From Cyclobacteriaceae bacterium (GTDB lineage: Bacteria > Bacteroidota > Bacteroidia > Cytophagales > Cyclobacteriaceae): a stretch of 64,000 bases of DNA. The notes beneath the pieces are model-generated. The model had not been told where the DNA came from, ran no database searches, and was given only the letters and a program-made list of their open reading frames with translations. A program made the translations under genes and the position numbers. The stretch covers positions 459,101 to 523,100 of the forward strand of contig JAEUUF010000026.1 of NCBI GenBank assembly GCA_016787645.1, written 5' to 3'. Position 1 is the first letter of the stretch. Every line of letters starts with the position of its first letter. Shown here piece by piece: positions 9,503 through 18,800 of the stretch.

Positions 9503-10194
9503 TGATCCACCGGTACTCCCTTTCTGCTCCACCCGAGGCCGTTGCCAGCCGACTGGGCGTCGACCCAACAGAAGCCTACTCACCTCAATTTAATGCAGCG
9601 CCCACCCATCTGCTTCCTGTGGTCACCCAGGAAAGTCCGACAGGATTGTCCTTCTTCTATTGGGGTGCACCTCCCGCATGGGCCAACCAAAAGCCCTTGG
9701 GCGAACGGCTGATCAATGTATTGGCAGAAGGGATTAGCGAAAAACCAGCCCTGCGCAAGAAACTAAGAACCCATCGCTGCCTTGTTCCGGCCGATGGGTT
9801 CTTCATTTGGAAACGGATTGGCAAGAAGGCGTCTGTTCCATACCGGTTTACACTTCCGGACAAGTCAATATTCGGAATGGCTGGACTGTGGGAGGAATAT
9901 GAAGACGAAAAGGATGTGAATCACCACACGTTCTCGCTGGTAACAACGTCTGCACCCGAATCCATGGTTGAGTTTTCCGATCGTATGCCGGTAATTCTTG
10001 CTCCCGAGCAAGGACAGATTTGGCTAGGCACAACGGATGAGGCGATCTTATTGTCCGTGTTAGGACCGTACCCGGGGGTTCTCGATCACTACTCGGTGTC
10101 GTCGTTGGTGAACAACCCCACGGTGAATGACCGGCGAATCATCCAGGCAGTACCGCCCGCGGATCAGTTTGGTAATCTGACGCTCTTTGATTGA
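9502..10194 (+). CDS. SRAP-fold (YedK/HMCES-like) protein lacking the catalytic triad
   Basis: The 230-residue protein aligns throughout with SOS response-associated peptidases, which crosslink to abasic sites in single-stranded DNA through Cys2. Recognisable blocks are N-terminal HRYSLS, FNAAPTHLLPV (30-40), WGAPPAW, LINVLAEG (70-77), CLVPADGFFIW (93-103) and DRMPVIL (160-166). The residues known to do chemistry are changed: Cys2 is Ile2, the Glu of the ADGW/FxEW motif is Ile102, and the His before DRMP is Ser159. The start at 9502 overlaps the yheT stop codon and gives the canonical N-terminal length. The longer frame from 9460 would be buried in yheT and still would not put Cys at position 2. 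It is either a DNA-binding pseudoenzyme or has changed chemistry. Confidence 0.8.
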   Translation: MIHRYSLSAPPEAVASRLGVDPTEAYSPQFNAAPTHLLPVVTQESPTGLSFFYWGAPPAWANQKPLGERLINVLAEGISEKPALRKKLRTHRCLVPADGFFIWKRIGKKASVPYRFTLPDKSIFGMAGLWEEYEDEKDVNHHTFSLVTTSAPESMVEFSDRMPVILAPEQGQIWLGTTDEAILLSVLGPYPGVLDHYSVSSLVNNPTVNDRRIIQAVPPADQFGNLTLFD

Positions 10195-10201
10195 ATAGCC
10201 G

Positions 10202-10888
10202 TCAGAACCCGTCGCCTTCTTTCTTGGCAGGTGGGGTTTCTGTCTTCTTGCGGAATAGTCCTCCCTTTTTCTTCTCGGGCTGAGGCGGTGCATTCACATC
10301 GGTCACTGAAGCCGGAGGCGCAACTGCGGTAGAGTCTTTGGGCTTCTTCTTAAACAGGTTCTGGAAGAATCCCTTGATCCCCTTCTTTTCCTTCTTCACC
10401 CCTGCCGCCGGCACATCGGCTGCTTTGGCCTTCTTCTCCATCGCTGCACGTACATCGGGCAGTACAAGGACCTCCCTGAAATACCACATGTACAAATCCT
10501 GGTCGAGGTTGTACTTTTCCTTGGTCTTGGTGATCGCATAAGCGCTGTCTGCGGCGACACGCCCACTGTCCGCATCATCAACTTCGGCCAGCTGAAACTC
10601 CTCTTGCTGCTTCACGGAGTCTGGGATAACTGGGTAAACGGGCGCCATCTCCACGGTCTGCATCTTTTTGTATTTCTTCCGGTAAGATTCCGGAACGGCA
10701 ATCAGGTATTTGTTCTTACTGGCCGTGTAGACCTTAGGTGTCGAATCCTCCTTGAAATAGCTGAACTTTTGTTTGACCGCTGCCTTATCGTAGATGAATG
10801 AGCTCTGGTAGGCAGGGCAAACCACCCGCTGGGTATTACAGGCGGCAAGCAAGACAATGCCAGTAATGAGGAGAAGAGCCCTGAACAT
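10202..10888 (-). CDS. Lysine-rich putative lipoprotein, unknown function
   Basis: Starting at the ATG at 10888, the protein has 228 residues. The signal peptide ends in a lipobox (IVLLAAC, Cys about residue 17). An in-frame TTG six codons upstream is less likely. The mature part has a Tyr/Lys-rich region (PESYRKKYKKMQ). The C-terminal third is strongly basic, with Lys runs and Pro/Ala linkers (KKEKKGIKGFFQNLFKKKPKD), which is unusual for a lipoprotein and suggests nucleic-acid or cell-wall contact or a disordered tail. It converges on the SRAP gene with a 7-base gap. A Bacteroidota-type -7 element lies at 10911-10918. I recognise no named family. Confidence 0.7.
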   Translation of the reverse strand: MFRALLLITGIVLLAACNTQRVVCPAYQSSFIYDKAAVKQKFSYFKEDSTPKVYTASKNKYLIAVPESYRKKYKKMQTVEMAPVYPVIPDSVKQQEEFQLAEVDDADSGRVAADSAYAITKTKEKYNLDQDLYMWYFREVLVLPDVRAAMEKKAKAADVPAAGVKKEKKGIKGFFQNLFKKKPKDSTAVAPPASVTDVNAPPQPEKKKGGLFRKKTETPPAKKEGDGF

Positions 10889-10910
10889 GGGGGGTATAAG
10901 CTGCAATCAA

Positions 10911-10943
10911 CAAAATTAAAGAAATAACCCCAAGTAATGCCAA
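10911..10943 (-). promoter_or_regulatory. Putative Bacteroidota promoter for the lipoprotein gene
   Basis: On the minus strand, TAATTTTG (10918-10911) matches the TAnnTTTG -7 consensus exactly. A TTG lies at 10943-10941, a spacing of 22, slightly long against the usual 19-21. The start codon is 22 bases downstream at 10888. Confidence 0.5.
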
Positions 10944-10985
10944 TTTTACCCGATTGGTAACCAGTATAATTCGCTGATTATTAGA

Positions 10986-11339
10986 TTATAAGCTACTAAG
11001 TCTTAATTTTTGACTTTTAGTAAGCCCAGAGACCACCAACTCATAGGACCTATCCGTGAGTTGACGGAGCATCCGATCAGGTACCTGGCCAGCCAATATG
11101 ACCGTAATCCAGTGCTTTTTGTTCATATGATAGGCTGGCTGAACAAAGGAGTACTTCTCCCGAAGGTCCGCCCCCTCCTCGGGATCGGTCTTGAGGCTGA
11201 TGCCCGAAAACTCTTCCAGGTCAGTCAAGGCAAACATCTTACCCATGACCTTGAACACAAGTGTACTTTCATCAAAAGGAAACTCTTCGGTTACCCCTTT
11301 TTTGGACAGGCAGTAGCTTCGGTAGGACTCTATGTTCAA
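10986..11339 (-). CDS. MmcQ/YjbR family protein
   Basis: The 117-residue protein has the compact MmcQ/YjbR (CyaY-like fold) pattern: YCLSKKGVTEEFPFDE at the N-terminus, LVFKVMGKMFALTDL in the middle, and a KHWITVIL core before DRMLRQLTDRSYELV. The family is considered DNA-binding by fold; its role is unknown. The start codon is TTG at 11339, and its last two bases are part of the TGA of the preceding gene (TTGA overlap), so translation is probably coupled. It is the last gene of the SDR-ispG run. Confidence 0.83.
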   Translation of the reverse strand: MNIESYRSYCLSKKGVTEEFPFDESTLVFKVMGKMFALTDLEEFSGISLKTDPEEGADLREKYSFVQPAYHMNKKHWITVILAGQVPDRMLRQLTDRSYELVVSGLTKSQKLRLSSL

Positions 11340-11545
11340 AACAGAAAGCGCTTGGCCACCAGGTAGATCACGGCGAGCAGAAAAACGGCAATAGAAATCT
11401 TATTGATGCCATGCATCATTCGAATGTTCAGGTTGGAAGGGCGATTGGGGTCCTTCTTTCGGAAGAAATAGCCGCCGACCTCGCCCAGGGAAATGAATTC
11501 CCTCCATCCAGACTTCTTTTCTTTCTCTGTATTGTTCGATTCCAT
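11336..11545 (-). CDS. Small single-pass membrane protein
   Basis: A 69-residue protein: a charged cytoplasmic N-terminus (KEKKSGWREFISLGEVGGYFFRKKDP) and one C-terminal transmembrane helix (ISIAVFLLAVIYLVAKRFLF). It resembles the small DUF6728-type proteins of Cytophagales, though I assign this from memory of the pattern only. It starts 6 bases after the ispG stop codon and overlaps mmcQ-like by 4 bases. Conservation of the FISLGEVGGYFFRKKDPNRP stretch would indicate a real, if uncharacterised, protein. Confidence 0.65.
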   Translation of the reverse strand: MESNNTEKEKKSGWREFISLGEVGGYFFRKKDPNRPSNLNIRMMHGINKISIAVFLLAVIYLVAKRFLF

Positions 11546-11551
11546 TTTCGT

Positions 11552-13504
11552 TCAGTTCGAAATTTCTACCCAGGCGCCGTCTTCACGGATAAGGTCAATC
11601 AGTTGATCTACTGCCTGAGCCGCTGGGACATTCCTCTTTACTACTTCCCTGCCGCGATACAGGGTAATACGGCCGGGCCCCGAACCCACATAGCCATAGT
11701 CAGCGTCAGCCATTTCCCCAGGGCCATTCACGATACAACCCATAATGGCAATCTTAACACCCTTCAGGTGATTCGTACGCGACCGGATCTTAGCGGTTGT
11801 TTCCTGGAGGTCAAACAGGGTCCTGCCACATGAAGGACAGGATATGTATTCGGTTTTTGAAATCCGGGTACGCGTGGCTTGAAGGATATTGAACGCCGTA
11901 TCATTCACGATTTTGTCAGGACCACAGTTTTCCGCATCAATGAAAATGCCGTCACCCAACCCATCGATCAGTAATCCACCAATATCAGTAGCCGAGTACA
12001 ATTGCAACTGCTCGGTTGTTAGGTCACGATACGCCCTACCGATGATCACAGGGCATTCTACCGCTTGGTTTATCAGCTCAACAAACAATCGTCGCTGCTC
12101 CGCATAGCCATGTTTGTTATAGGTATCGATCAGCAGCACTGCGGTTGGATCATTCTTTAACGCAGCCATTAAGGCATGAGTCACATCCTTCAGGCATGCA
12201 TACACCAGGTTAAGTTGATCCGATTTCTTAACACCTTGCAGGTAATGGGATGCCTTGATTAGTGGATATACACGATCCTTTCCTTGTTGCGTGAGCCATG
12301 TGCCATGGTTGTAAATCAAACCCAACGTCCCCGGAATTTCAAAGTCGATGACCTGGTCGCCCAGGAAGAGATAATCACAGGCCATGTCCGTGATATTCCA
12401 TTTGTCCAGCGGGACCGAATAATGATACCCCACGGCAAAAAGCGAAGCGGGGGTTATCCTGGGCTTCATCGAAAAGTCGGCCATCACCCGGGGCACCTGG
12501 TGACCTCCCAAATTTGCCACCTCGCGAGTGACCCGACGGGAATACGCAATTGGGTTAATTGGGTACTTCGAAATTTCAGGGATAGTCTCATGAGGCACCC
12601 TGTCCTTATAACGGTTAACCAATTCCCGGCAGACAGGCACTTCGGCTTCAGGCTCTTCGGTCAGGGATACGCGGACGGTATCTCCCAGGCCATCTTCCAA
12701 CAATGTTCCAATACCCACGGACGATTTAATGCGACCATCCTCACCATCGCCTGCTTCGGTGACTCCCAGGTGCAACGGATAAGGCTGGAATCCTTCCTCG
12801 TCCAATTTCTGCACCAGCAACCGGTAAGCCTGGATCATTACCTGCGGGTTGCTTGCTTTCATGGAAAGGACGATGTTGTAATAGTCCAGGTCCTCACAGA
12901 TTCGCAGGAATTCCAATGCGGACTCGACCATACCCATGGGCGTATCGCCATACCGGCTCATGATGCGGTCGGAAAGTGATCCGTGATTGGTGCCGATCCG
13001 CATAGCGGTTCCATACTCCTTGCAGATCTTTACCAACGGGGAGAACTTTGCCCTGATCCGATCCAATTCGGCTTCATAGGAGGCGTCGGAGTAGTCAATT
13101 TCTTCAAAGCGCTTTTTATCGGCGTAGTTGCCCGGGTTGACGCGCACCTTCTCCACGATTCGTGCGGCCAGTTCGGCTGCATTCGGCGTAAAGTGGATAT
13201 CGGCGATCAAGGGCACCGTATAACCGCGTGCCCTGAGTTCCTTTTTGATTTCCGAGAGATTCTGAGCCTCTTTCAGGCTGGGGGCCGTGATGCGGACATA
13301 TTCACAACCCGCATCGACCATGCGGATCGTTTGCTCAACGGTCCCGATGGTATCCATGGTATCCACCGTAGTCATGGATTGGATACGAATGGGGTTGTTT
13401 CCACCCATCAGGACCCCACCAATATTCACTTCACGGGTAAGCCGGCGGGAATACCGGGTCAGGCTATTGCAGTATTGTCGAACTTGGGTTATTTGCGATT
13501 CCAC
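11552..13504 (-). CDS. ispG: 4-hydroxy-3-methylbut-2-enyl-diphosphate synthase IspG, long form
   Basis: IspG converts 2-C-methyl-D-erythritol 2,4-cyclodiphosphate to HMBPP in the MEP isoprenoid pathway, using a 4Fe-4S cluster. The protein has 650 residues, the three-domain form of plants, Chlamydia and Bacteroidota, against ~370 in E. coli. An N-terminal TIM barrel contains VNIGGVLMGGNNPIRIQSM and RVNPGNYADKK. An insert domain lies at about residues 290-540. The C-terminal iron-sulfur domain has Cys556 and Cys559 (CPSCG), Cys590 (MGCIVNGPGE) and Glu597. The start is GTG at 13504, the first plausible start after an in-frame TAA; no clear ribosome binding site. Downstream of an SDR gene by 80 bases. 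Confidence 0.95.
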   Translation of the reverse strand: MESQITQVRQYCNSLTRYSRRLTREVNIGGVLMGGNNPIRIQSMTTVDTMDTIGTVEQTIRMVDAGCEYVRITAPSLKEAQNLSEIKKELRARGYTVPLIADIHFTPNAAELAARIVEKVRVNPGNYADKKRFEEIDYSDASYEAELDRIRAKFSPLVKICKEYGTAMRIGTNHGSLSDRIMSRYGDTPMGMVESALEFLRICEDLDYYNIVLSMKASNPQVMIQAYRLLVQKLDEEGFQPYPLHLGVTEAGDGEDGRIKSSVGIGTLLEDGLGDTVRVSLTEEPEAEVPVCRELVNRYKDRVPHETIPEISKYPINPIAYSRRVTREVANLGGHQVPRVMADFSMKPRITPASLFAVGYHYSVPLDKWNITDMACDYLFLGDQVIDFEIPGTLGLIYNHGTWLTQQGKDRVYPLIKASHYLQGVKKSDQLNLVYACLKDVTHALMAALKNDPTAVLLIDTYNKHGYAEQRRLFVELINQAVECPVIIGRAYRDLTTEQLQLYSATDIGGLLIDGLGDGIFIDAENCGPDKIVNDTAFNILQATRTRISKTEYISCPSCGRTLFDLQETTAKIRSRTNHLKGVKIAIMGCIVNGPGEMADADYGYVGSGPGRITLYRGREVVKRNVPAAQAVDQLIDLIREDGAWVEISN

Positions 13505-13584
13505 GAGGCTGGCAATGAGATTTTAAAATTAACCCTAATTTCCCAGAAATGTTTTGTCCGGGCACGCCCTGCCAAAGCTCCAGC

Positions 13585-14289
13585 TCAGATATCGCCCAAT
13601 TGCGGTCGGATAATAATCTCTTCCACCACACTCCGGGGCGAAAGGGAATAAGCCCCAAAAATAGCTTCCGCGACATCTTCCGGGCGAATGAAACGCTCTT
13701 CAGGAAGCGGTACCGCATCCCAACTGGAAGTTCGCGTGGCACCCGGCAGAACAGCCGTTACGCGAACGCCAAACTCCTTCATCTCCTCGCGGAGCACTTT
13801 GGAAAATCCCAGCAAGGCAAACTTTGAGATCGCATAGGAGCCACCATTGGGATAGGCTTTAATACTCGCAATCGAACACATCGTGAAGATGTGACCCTCT
13901 TTGCGCTCCTTCATACGGGCAGCCAAGCCACGCGTAGTATAATAGGCACTATAGAGGTTGGCACCAATCATACTCTCCAGCACACCTTCCGCTTCCGTAG
14001 TAATTTGTCCCGGGGTAAAGTACCCAGCGTTGTTCACCAGCACATCGACTTCTCGTCCAAGCTGATGGACAAAATCAGTGAACGCACGAGCTTCATCCAA
14101 ATTGGACAGGTCCGCCTGAAATGTATCCACCTGGATCGAATACCGAGTGGTTAAATCCTTCGTAAGCGCAGTGAGATCACCTTGCTTCCTGGAACAGGTG
14201 ACGACATCAAATCCCTCGGCCGCAAACTTCTCAATAATGGCCCGGCCGATTCCTTTGGTGCCCCCTGTAACAACCACCAGTTTACCCAT
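13585..14289 (-). CDS. Short-chain dehydrogenase/reductase
   Basis: A 234-residue classical SDR. The Rossmann motif TGGTKGIG is at residues 8-15, followed by ADLSN for the adenine pocket, NNAG near 87-90, catalytic Ser in CSIAS, and YAISK (Tyr/Lys pair). SRKQ after the second strand suggests NADP(H) preference (Ser-Arg). The substrate is unknown; the family covers 3-oxoacyl-ACP reductase-like and sepiapterin-reductase-like enzymes. It heads a minus-strand run with ispG and is divergent from mlaE with only 34 bases between the two start codons, so the promoters must overlap the genes. Confidence 0.88.
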   Translation of the reverse strand: MGKLVVVTGGTKGIGRAIIEKFAAEGFDVVTCSRKQGDLTALTKDLTTRYSIQVDTFQADLSNLDEARAFTDFVHQLGREVDVLVNNAGYFTPGQITTEAEGVLESMIGANLYSAYYTTRGLAARMKERKEGHIFTMCSIASIKAYPNGGSYAISKFALLGFSKVLREEMKEFGVRVTAVLPGATRTSSWDAVPLPEERFIRPEDVAEAIFGAYSLSPRSVVEEIIIRPQLGDI

Positions 14290-14323
14290 GAATTGTTATC
14301 TTTAGGGCAAGTTAATTCATTTC

Positions 14324-15058
14324 ATGAAGGGTTTCGGACGGTACATCCTTTTTTTAGGCACCCTGGTTGTCCGCATGGAATCGTTCAAGACCTACTACCG
14401 GTTGACGCTGGAGGAATGCCTCCAGATTGGACTCAAGTCGGTGGCCCTGGTGGCACTGGTCTCTTCGTTCATGGGTGCCGTTACTACGGTGCAGACGGCT
14501 TATAACATGGTAAGCCCTTTGATTCCCAGGTATGTGATCTCCCAGGTTGTGCGGGAGATGACCATCCTCGAACTGGCACCCACCATCATTGCAGTGATTT
14601 TCGCCGGAAAAGTAGGTTCAAGCATGGCGGGCGGCCTCGGTACGATGCGAATCACCGAACAAATTGATGCCCTCGAAGTGATGGGTATAAATTCCACCTC
14701 CTACCTGGTACTCCCGAAGATTGTGGCCTCCCTCCTCATGTATCCTCTCCTGGTGATAGTAGCCGGTGTCTGTTCCATGGTGGCCGGGTACCTCGTAGGT
14801 GGTATCACAGGCATCATTACTCCCACCGATTATATTTATGGTATTCGCTTCTACTTTGACGATTACTCGGTCACTTTTGCGATGATTAAGTCGTTTGTTT
14901 TCGCTTTTCTCATATCTTCCATTTCCTCGTTCAAAGGCTATCACACCCAAGGTGGTGCCCTGGAGGTGGGGATAGCCACCACTGCGGCGGTGACTACCAG
15001 TGTAATTGCTGTCCTGTCTGCCGATTACCTGTTGGCTCAACTTTTATACGTACGCTGA
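14324..15058 (+). CDS. mlaE: MlaE-type lipid ABC transporter permease
   Basis: A 244-residue MlaE/YrbE permease with about five membrane helices. Family motifs are seen: an SFMGAVTTVQTAY segment, LAPTIIAVIFAGKVGSSMAGGLGTMRITEQIDALEVMGI (the conserved cytoplasmic/coupling region) and the C-terminal FKGYHTQGGALEVG. These permeases form the core of Mla complexes that move phospholipids between the inner and outer membranes to maintain outer-membrane asymmetry. mlaF follows after 3 bases. No MlaD (MCE-domain) gene follows in this window; in many Bacteroidota it lies next to the pair. Confidence 0.92.
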   Translation: MKGFGRYILFLGTLVVRMESFKTYYRLTLEECLQIGLKSVALVALVSSFMGAVTTVQTAYNMVSPLIPRYVISQVVREMTILELAPTIIAVIFAGKVGSSMAGGLGTMRITEQIDALEVMGINSTSYLVLPKIVASLLMYPLLVIVAGVCSMVAGYLVGGITGIITPTDYIYGIRFYFDDYSVTFAMIKSFVFAFLISSISSFKGYHTQGGALEVGIATTAAVTTSVIAVLSADYLLAQLLYVR

Positions 15059-15061
15059 TCC

Positions 15062-15814
15062 ATGCTCAAGATCAACCACATCAGCAAGTCGTTCGCGGGC
15101 CGTATCGTCATTGAAGACATTTCCGGAGAATTCAAGAAAGGTCACACTAATCTCATTATTGGATCAAGCGGCACCGGTAAAAGTGTGCTGCTCAAATGTA
15201 TCGTCGGGCTAATTAATCCGGATACAGGGAGTGTGTTCTATGACCTCAGAAACTTTACTGATGCCGATAAAGAGATGAAGGCCGAAATTCGCCGTGAGAT
15301 CGGTATGCTTTTCCAGGGAGGCGCCCTCTTCGACTCCAAGTCGGTTGAAGCCAATGTCATGTTTCCCCTGGATGTCCTGACCAAGATGCCGATGGACGAG
15401 AAATTGGATCGTGTCAATTTTTGTTTACAACGCGTCGGCCTGGAAAATGTGAACAAGAAAATGCCATCCGAGATTTCGGGAGGGATGAAGAAACGCGTCG
15501 GCATTGCCCGGGCCATTGTCAACAACCCGAATTACCTGTTTTGTGATGAACCCAACTCAGGCCTGGACCCACAGACGTCAATACTTATAGACGATCTCAT
15601 CGGTGAAATCACCCATGAGTTTGACATTACTACGATTGTAGTAACTCACGACATGAACTCGGTGATGGGCATTGGCGAGCAGATCATGTTCCTGTTCAAG
15701 GGGCGCAAATTATGGGAGGGTTCCAGCAATGACATCACCCATTCAGGGGTTTCAGAATTGGATGACTTTGTATTTTCGAACAAAGTCATGCAGGGGCTGA
15801 AGAAACAGCAGTAG
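15062..15814 (+). CDS. mlaF: MlaF-type ABC transporter ATP-binding protein
   Basis: A 250-residue ATPase. Walker A GSSGTGKS is at 34-41, the Q-loop at FQGGALFDSKSV, signature ISGGMKKRVGIARAI, Walker B YLFCDEPNSGLDP, and the H-loop His in VVTHDM. The FQGGALFDS Q-loop and the GGMKKR signature are typical of MlaF/Ttg2A-type importers. It energises the permease encoded 3 bases upstream. It ends 2 bases from the stop of the convergent kinase gene, with no hairpin terminator visible between them. Confidence 0.93.
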   Translation: MLKINHISKSFAGRIVIEDISGEFKKGHTNLIIGSSGTGKSVLLKCIVGLINPDTGSVFYDLRNFTDADKEMKAEIRREIGMLFQGGALFDSKSVEANVMFPLDVLTKMPMDEKLDRVNFCLQRVGLENVNKKMPSEISGGMKKRVGIARAIVNNPNYLFCDEPNSGLDPQTSILIDDLIGEITHEFDITTIVVTHDMNSVMGIGEQIMFLFKGRKLWEGSSNDITHSGVSELDDFVFSNKVMQGLKKQQ

Positions 15815-15816
15815 CA

Positions 15817-18800
15817 TCACGTAGCTGATCCCTCCTCCAGAAGAGGAAATTCAAGGAAGAAAGCCGTTCCCTGGCCTTTCACCGATTCAAACCAAATTTT
15901 TCCTCCCGCCTGAACCACAAACTGTCTCGCCATATAAAGGCCGAGGCCGGAACCCGATTCCTTGGTCGTGAACTGGGGTTGGAAGATTCGCTCACGAACC
16001 TCATCGGGAATTCCTCGTCCATTATCCCTGATTTCTACTTTCGCCTGGTTGCCTTCACGAGAGGTCGAGAGGGTAACAATCAATTCACGATCCGGTGACT
16101 TCGCCTGGAACGCATTAATCAGGATATTGGAGATTGCCCGGTTGAACGACTTTGGATCAATGGAAATCCAGAGCGGGTCAGCAGCAGGCACATAATTTAA
16201 TTGACCCTGTTCTCCCGAAGCGAACAAGCTCACGGCTTCCGCTACCAATTTACCCACCTCCGCGCGCTCCGGCGATGGTGCCGGCATTCGGGCAAATCCA
16301 CTGAAGGAGGAAGCGATCGCGTTCAGGATCTCCACTTGCTGAAGCAACACATCCAGCGACTTCCGGATTTTTGAAGCGTCGACGGTACCTTCTCTAAGTC
16401 CTTTCTCCAATTGCTGAAGGGTGAGCTTCATCGGAGTAAGCGGATTCTTTATCTCATGGGCCACCTGCTTGGCCATCTCCCGCCAGGCAGACTCTTTCTC
16501 ACTGCGTGCGAGGGCCTGCTTGCTGTCTTCCAGATTGGAGACCATTCGATTGTACTCCCCTACCAGCATACCAATCTCATCGGATGCCTTCCAGGTAAGT
16601 GGCTGATTCTGCCCGGCCAACGTCGTGTGCCGCAGGGTTCGCGCCATCAGGCGGAAAGGGAATGCCAGCCGATCGGCAGCCATAAATGACAGAACAGTAA
16701 ACACAAGGAACGCCAGCAAGAAGACCTGTAAAATTGTTGACACAACGAGAAATTGCTCCCTCTGGACATAGGTTGCTGACTCAAAGAACGGAAGACTGAG
16801 AATCGCCTCCAGTTTACCGGTTTGCGGAGAAAGCACCGCCGCATAAGCACTGTTAAATTGCAGCGATCCAATTTGTTCATTCGTCACAGCTTGCCGTTCA
16901 CCTTGCAAGACAATCTTCCGAAATGCTTCGCGATTCATGTGTTCAGCTAGCAACTGGTTTTCAAATAATGAAGGCTGTGAAGTAGCCACTAACGTACCCG
17001 CCGGTGAATACACCGAGATATCCGTTTCCACATACTGGGAATTCTCAACAGCCCATGTTTCCAATCGGCCCGACCCCGGGTCAGCGGCTTCTGAAAGAAA
17101 AGCTGACAATCGGCTTGCCGCGTGGGTGGACCGATCAAGAAATTCCTTGGTGGTGCCCTCCTCATTGGTACGAGCCATCAGCGTGAGCGTTGTTACCGAA
17201 ACAGCCACCATCGGAAGGACAAAGGCCAGGAATAAATAAAGCTGAATTCGTGCCGTAAAAGCGAATTGCCGACCCGCCGCCAGGGCCCAGGCCCCAAACA
17301 CACCTTGTACAGTAAACAGGAAGGTCAGCCCAAGGACAAACCAGAAACTCACGTTCGTGATAACTGCGGATACACCATAGGAAGGTGCCGAGACCACCGC
17401 AACCATTCCATCCCCGTTATCAATTCCCTGATGCTCGAATGAACCCAGGGTAAGGCCGCCCGCAAATAATGACTGATTGCTCAGTTGAGATTGCTGGAAA
17501 TCGCGTTCATAGTTAAACGCTCCAAAACTATTGGTGAGCTTCCCATCCTGGAAGATCGCATAGCTAAAGTCCCGGTTCCTGTACAGTTGGCTGAACCGGT
17601 TGTCAACCAGCAATTCCGGGAAGACGTTATCGGGGAGCAACCGCTTCAAGACCAGGTCAATCTCGACATAACCCACCAATCGCTGATACACGATCGGAAT
17701 GGAAACGTGATACCTTTTGAGCGCGTCACCCGCCGCATTCGCGGAGTACCAAATTGAGGCATAACCGGTTGGGCGAAACTTACCTGCGTCCGGCGAATCC
17801 GCGAAGTTGCTGTCAGCGGTGCTTCGCGTGGTGATAACGACTTCATACCTGTCAAAATACCGATTGACATGAACACGCCGGACTCTTTCTACCACCGAAT
17901 TCCTTGAAAAGAAGGGGCTGGCCATCCGGGTCTGAACGAAGGGGTCAGCGGCAATTCGCTGCCGCGCCTGGTCAAGCAGATATTCTCCTAACACATCACG
18001 CTCGGTCAGGAAGTCTTTGGCATACCGCAACTGATCGCGCCCAAGGCGTTCCATGTGAAAGCCTCGTACGGCTATGGAATGATGGATACTGAATAGCGTC
18101 AGCGAAAAGACGAGGTAAAGAAAAAGTGGAAATGAAAAGGAGAATTCAAGACGATCAAAGTTAAGTAGTCGAATGAGGGACAGCATCACCAGTCCTGTAA
18201 TCAACGATATCACATTATTGTTACCGGTTAATTCATACTGCCACATAAATAGACCTGCCGCGAGGGCTAACGCCAAAGCAAACACATCCCGTCGGTCAAA
18301 CAAGAGGTGTCGGGCAATGGAAACCGTAATGTGGATAAAAAGAAATGCGCTGATTGTACCAATGAGCACAGAAAGAAAGGCCGTAAGCCGGACGATCGAA
18401 AAACTAATCGACTGGGTGATATCCAGTGATTGACTGGAGTTGTGGTAAATGACTTCAATGAAATTATAGGAAAGCAATAACCCCAGCAGCGCCAGCAGGA
18501 GGAAAAAGGAACCGGAAACAAACCGAATAACCTGATGCTGCTGTAACAACCAACGGATGGACCGCATTCCCGAAAAATGCCTGACAAGATATAGTACCAA
18601 GATGAACACGCACAAGCCATTGAAGAACAAGTCTCCCATGGATGCATTGAGTTCAGAGCTGGCAAACACCCTGGGGTCAAAAATATCTGACTGGAAGAAG
18701 AGGGCTGGAATCCCCGCCTTGACCATCCCCCACCGGACTGCATACAAGGAGGCCAGGAGCCCAACCAACGTTACCTCGGGTCCCAGCCACTCCCGAAGTC

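Noticed and set aside
12284-12979. 231-residue plus-strand frame within ispG (and 12983-13651)
   Set aside because: Antisense to conserved IspG domains; product not protein-like.
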